DNA from: CAXBCP01 sp047638395
Lineage (GTDB): Bacteria; Pseudomonadota; Alphaproteobacteria; MPNO01; UBA830
Length of the DNA stretch: 64,000 nucleotides
Direction: 5' to 3'
Assembly: GCA_047638395.1 (NCBI GenBank)
Contig: JBLIMV010000011.1
Span: 62,001 to 126,000 of the forward strand
This document shows, piece by piece, positions 60,943-64,000 of the stretch. A program made the position numbers and the translations under genes. The first letter of the stretch is position 1. Each line of letters begins with the position of its first letter. Below the pieces are notes generated by a model that was not told the DNA's origin, ran no database searches, and worked only from the letters and a program-made list of their open reading frames with translations.

Positions 60943-62175
60943 TCAGATACTGAAAATGCTGTTTTTGAGGGGAATAACCTGTACCGGCGCGCCAGTTTTC
61001 GCCGCTTCGGCGAACGGTTTGCGGATGAGCAGGGCATCGGCCCGGGCAATTGTGGCGAACATCGAGCTGTCCTGTTTGCCGTAGGGCGTCGCAATCAGAT
61101 CGCCGTTCACGTCGCGTGTCAGGCTGGCGCGAAGATAGTCCTCGCGTTCGTCGTTCTCGGGCAGGTCGGAACCCAGGCGCGCGGTAGCTGTTTCCGGCAA
61201 CAGGTTGTCCATCCCGAGCATTTTTCGAATGGCTGGTGCGAGAAACATGATCGCACAGACAAGCGACGATACGGGATTGCCGGGCAGACCGATCAGGAAG
61301 GTTCCGTCGATCCGGCCGAACATCAACGGTTTGCCGGGGCGCATGGCGATACGCCAGAAATCCACTTCCAGTCCGATATCGCCGAGAACACTCTGCACCA
61401 GGTCATGATCGCCGACAGAGGCGCCGCCCGTGGTGACAAGAATATCGCTGCCGCGTGCGCCCGTTGCCAGGGCGCGCAGGCCGTCCTCTTCGTCGGGTGC
61501 GATGCCAAGATCGAGCGGTGTGCCGCCCTGAGCGGTAATAAAAGCTGCCAGCGAAAGGGCATTGGAACTGACGATCTGATCACGACCGATCGGATCTCCG
61601 GGCATGACTATCTCATCGCCGGTCGCCAGGATTGAAATGCGCGGTTTACGGTGAACGCTCAGCCACGGCACGTTCATCGCCGCCGACAGTCCGACATCGC
61701 GCGCGGTCAGCACCTTACCGTGCGGCAGTAATACATCGCCGGTGGCAAAATCGAGCCCGGCGGGCCGGATATACCTGCCTACAGGGGCGCTGCCATCGAC
61801 CACACGGACGACTTCATCGGACTGTTCTGTGTTTTCCTGAATGACGATTGTGTCGGCGCCGTCCGGGACGGGCGCGCCGGTGAATATACGCACGGCTTCA
61901 CCCGGGCCGACGGCGCCATCGAAAGCATGTCCGGCAGGGGCATAGCCAACGACATTAAGCGAGGCGGGCAGGGTAGCGACATCTGCGGCGCGAACGGCGT
62001 ATCCGTCCATTGCCGACATAGCCATAGGCGGCTGATCGCGGCGTGAAGCAACTTCTTTGGCGAGAACACGTCCCAGACCATCGGCCAGCGATATTTGTTC
62101 TGCAGGCAGCGGTTCGACGGCATCGAGGATACGTTGTTGCGCCTCTGCGACGGGAAGGAGGTCCTTACCGGCCAT
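60943..62175 (-). CDS. moeA: Molybdopterin molybdenumtransferase
   Basis: This 410-residue enzyme inserts molybdenum into adenylated molybdopterin. Motifs are MSAMDGYAVRAAD near residue 52, the IFTGAPVPDGADTIVIQENT segment, the TTGGASVGDHDLV phosphate-binding loop and GLPGNPVSS. It lies two bases after moaC on the same strand. Its product is needed by molybdenum enzymes such as the xanthine dehydrogenase encoded at 18.7-22.5 kb, but the two loci are far apart. Confidence 0.97.
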   Translation of the reverse strand: MAGKDLLPVAEAQQRILDAVEPLPAEQISLADGLGRVLAKEVASRRDQPPMAMSAMDGYAVRAADVATLPASLNVVGYAPAGHAFDGAVGPGEAVRIFTGAPVPDGADTIVIQENTEQSDEVVRVVDGSAPVGRYIRPAGLDFATGDVLLPHGKVLTARDVGLSAAMNVPWLSVHRKPRISILATGDEIVMPGDPIGRDQIVSSNALSLAAFITAQGGTPLDLGIAPDEEDGLRALATGARGSDILVTTGGASVGDHDLVQSVLGDIGLEVDFWRIAMRPGKPLMFGRIDGTFLIGLPGNPVSSLVCAIMFLAPAIRKMLGMDNLLPETATARLGSDLPENDEREDYLRASLTRDVNGDLIATPYGKQDSSMFATIARADALLIRKPFAEAAKTGAPVQVIPLKNSIFSI

Positions 62176-62177
62176 GA

Positions 62178-62687
62178 TTACTCGTCGGCCCCGAATTCGT
62201 TGGCCCTGAATTCGTTGGCCATGAATTCGCCGGATTTGCCGCCGGCCTTATGAACAAGACGAATGTCGGTGAGCTGCATGCTGCGGTCGACCGCCTTGCA
62301 CATGTCGTAGACGGTAAGTGCTGCGGTCGATACTGCGGTCAGCGCTTCCATCTCAACGCCGGTACGCCCGCTGACGCGGCAGGTCGCTTCGATATCCACG
62401 GCGTTTCGGTCCGCATCGCAGGTCAGGTCGACATCGACCTTGTTCAGCGCGAGCGGGTGACACAACGGGATAAGATCGGAGGTGCGTTTGGCCGCCATGA
62501 TGCCGGCCAGCCGGGCGACGGAAATCACATCGCCTTTTTTGACGGTGCCGTCGATGATGAGTTTCAGTGTTTCCGGCGCCATCAGGACGGTACCGCGCGC
62601 GGTTGCCGTGCGATCGGTGATGTCCTTGTCGGACACATCGACCATGCGTGCTTCGCCGTCGTCACCGATATGTGTGAGCTTTGCCAT
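62178..62687 (-). CDS. moaC: Cyclic pyranopterin monophosphate synthase
   Basis: This 169-residue enzyme makes cyclic pyranopterin monophosphate in molybdenum cofactor synthesis. Conserved stretches are LIPLCHPLALNKVDVDL, the active-site region GVEMEALTAVSTAALTVYDMCK and the end KAGGKSGEF. After that comes a short tail with repeated ANEF units created by a 15-base tandem repeat. It overlaps the trpC stop as TAATG and precedes moeA by 2 bases, so the trpD-trpC-moaC-moeA order, common in alphaproteobacteria, is kept. Confidence 0.97.
   Translation of the reverse strand: MAKLTHIGDDGEARMVDVSDKDITDRTATARGTVLMAPETLKLIIDGTVKKGDVISVARLAGIMAAKRTSDLIPLCHPLALNKVDVDLTCDADRNAVDIEATCRVSGRTGVEMEALTAVSTAALTVYDMCKAVDRSMQLTDIRLVHKAGGKSGEFMANEFRANEFGADE
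62192..62230. repeat. 15-base tandem repeat in the moaC tail
   Basis: The units CGAATTCGTTGGCCC (62192-62206) and TGAATTCGTTGGCCA (62207-62221) are followed by a partial third copy starting TGAATTCGC (62222-62230). On the coding strand they give the repeated ANEF residues at the MoaC C terminus. Copy number change would keep the frame. Confidence 0.9.
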
Positions 62688-63505
62688 TATTCTGCCGCCC
62701 GAACCTGTGCCTGGCTGTCGAGCAGCGCGCGGGTCGCCGCCTCCACATCGTCCTGGCGCATCAGAGATTCACCAATCAGAAAACACCGCGCGCCGGCGTC
62801 GAACATGGAGGCGAGATCTTCCGGTGTATAGAGACCGCTTTCGCTGACAACCAGCCGATCTGCGTCGATCACCCGCGGGGCGAGCTGGCGGGTGGTTTCA
62901 ATATCGGTCTTCAGGGTTTTCAGGTTCCGGTTATTGATGCCGAGGAGAGGGGATTTGAGCCTCATCGCCCGGTCGAGTTCTTCGGCATTGTGGACTTCGA
63001 TGAGTACATCCATACCCCAGTCGGCCGCTGCGGCTTCGAGTTCCGCGGCCAGCCCGTCATCAAGTGCCGCGAGGATCAGCAGGATACAATCGGCACCAAG
63101 CGCGCGGGCTTCCGGCACCTGATAAAGATCGATCATGAAATCCTTGCGGATCGCGGGCAGGGATACGGCTTCATGCGCCGCCACAAAATGTGCATCTTCG
63201 CCCTGAAAATAGGGAATATCGGTCAACACCGACATGCAGGTCGCACCGCCGCGTTCATAGGCTCTGGCAATTGCCGGCGGATCGAAATCCGCCCGGATCA
63301 GCCCCTTGCTGGGCGAAGCCTTTTTGACCTCGGTAATCAGCCCGTAACGCCCGGCATCCGCTGCCGATTTCAGCGCGTTGTAAAAACCGCGCGGTGCGGC
63401 CGCCTGTTTTGCTGCGTCTTCGACGTCGGCAAGCGGTTTTTGCACTTTTGACGATGCGACATGGTCGCGTTTATCGGCGCAGATATTTGTAAGGGCGTCA
63501 CTCAT
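62687..63505 (-). CDS. trpC: Indole-3-glycerol phosphate synthase
   Basis: This 272-residue TIM-barrel enzyme closes the indole ring in tryptophan synthesis. The phosphate- and substrate-binding motifs are clear: LITEVKKASPSKGLIR, with the catalytic lysine, ARAYERGGATCMSVLTD, LLGINNRNLKTL and VSESGL. Several in-frame ATGs exist up to 63553. I chose 63505, which overlaps the trpD stop by 8 bases and gives the usual N terminus MSDALTNIC. Confidence 0.96.
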   Translation of the reverse strand: MSDALTNICADKRDHVASSKVQKPLADVEDAAKQAAAPRGFYNALKSAADAGRYGLITEVKKASPSKGLIRADFDPPAIARAYERGGATCMSVLTDIPYFQGEDAHFVAAHEAVSLPAIRKDFMIDLYQVPEARALGADCILLILAALDDGLAAELEAAAADWGMDVLIEVHNAEELDRAMRLKSPLLGINNRNLKTLKTDIETTRQLAPRVIDADRLVVSESGLYTPEDLASMFDAGARCFLIGESLMRQDDVEAATRALLDSQAQVRAAE

Positions 63506-64000
63506 TGCCGGCTTCATCCTCTTCTTCGACGATGACTTCGTGCGAAATTTCAATCATCCGGTCAAGCGCTGCGCGTGCTTTGCCGGTATCAAGGCTTTCT
63601 GCCGCGACCGCCGCACCGTCTTTCAGATTGTCGGCTTTTCCGGCGACGATCAGGGCAGCCGCAGAGGTAAACAGGACCGTATCGCGATAGGCGCTTGGCT
63701 TTCCCGCAAGCAGTGCTGTCAATGCCGCCGCATTGAATTCTGCATCACCGCCTTTGATTTCCGCGATGTCGCACCGGGGCAGGCCGGCGTCTTCCGGTGT
63801 CACTTCGAAGGTCTTGACCTTGCCGTCCTCAAGCGTCGCAACGTTCGCCATTCCGCTGGTCGCAAGCTCATCCAGACCGCCTTCGCCATGAACCACCCAG
63901 GCCCGCTCGGCGCCGAGGGCGGCCAGCACGCGGGCCATCGGTTCGACCCATTCGGGCGCGAAAACGCCAACCATCAGCCGCTTTACCATGGCCGGGTTCG
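63498..64000 (-). CDS. trpD: Anthranilate phosphoribosyltransferase (3' part)
   Basis: Only the C-terminal 166 or so residues lie in the window; the frame runs off the right edge. The visible part starts with NPAMVKRLMVGVFAPEWVEPMARVLAALGAERAWVVHGEGGLDEL, here read in pieces, the conserved region that follows the substrate-binding core. TrpD attaches anthranilate to PRPP. It overlaps trpC by 8 bases, so the two tryptophan enzymes are coupled. Confidence 0.95.
   Translation of the reverse strand, partial: NPAMVKRLMVGVFAPEWVEPMARVLAALGAERAWVVHGEGGLDELATSGMANVATLEDGKVKTFEVTPEDAGLPRCDIAEIKGGDAEFNAAALTALLAGKPSAYRDTVLFTSAAALIVAGKADNLKDGAAVAAESLDTGKARAALDRMIEISHEVIVEEEDEAGNE

Noticed and set aside
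1..64000. CRISPR arrays, insertion sequences, integrases, toxin-antitoxin or phage genes
   Set aside because: None were seen; the only repeats are the short tandem units at lolD and moaC and the dnaE tail copy.

Overview
This window comes from an alphaproteobacterium, most likely of the Rhodospirillales type. That placement is inferred from gene content and order, not from a search. Supporting signs are the nuoF-N, birA, coaX, rnj, DUF1467 order; a short prolyl-tRNA synthetase without the editing insert; the rpsB-tsf-pyrH-frr-uppS-cdsA-dxr-rseP-bamA-skp-lpxD-fabZ-lpxA-lpxI-lpxB block; LpxI rather than LpxH; and an alphaproteobacterial LexA box (GTTC-N7-GTTC) in front of lexA. Most of the window is dense, GC-rich housekeeping DNA with overlapping or nearly touching genes.

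Layout. 2-9679: the distal part of the complex I operon (end of nuoF through nuoN). 9681-13108: birA, coaX, rnj and a DUF1467 membrane protein. 13154-28539: a two-armed purine-catabolism island. The left arm, on the minus strand, is a GntR/FCD regulator, puuE, uraD, alc and allA. The right arm, on the plus strand, is hiuH, puuD, xdhA, xdhB, a four-gene BMP-type purine or nucleoside ABC importer and guanine deaminase. Together they take guanine or xanthine to urate, 5-hydroxyisourate, OHCU, allantoin, allantoate, ureidoglycolate and finally glyoxylate plus urea. A zinc-ribbon methyltransferase, a small periplasmic protein and a MetE-core-like methyltransferase follow (28597-31216). 31324-38104: proS, lolC/E, lolD and dnaE.

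38105-40065 is the irregular part. It is AT-rich in places and holds two 82-codon candidate membrane ORFs, a 2OG-Fe(II) oxygenase gene broken by one frameshift, a diverged second copy of a piece of the dnaE 3' end, and a long structured region ahead of rpsB. 40066-54880: the translation, isoprenoid, phospholipid, outer-membrane and lipid A block, ending with glyoxalase I. 54953-57803 (minus): gltA and gltX. 57907-60108 (plus): comEC. 60122-64000 (minus): lexA, moeA, moaC, trpC and the end of trpD.

Main points for a second look: two genes (allA, guaD) whose best-supported starts are CTG codons with well-placed Shine-Dalgarno sequences; promoters of the GntR gene and lexA whose operators lie inside the promoter; the dnaE-rpsB interval with a xenologous-looking dnaE tail; and a possible three-way-junction RNA in the rpsB leader. 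I did not find a clearly new multi-gene defence or signalling system.
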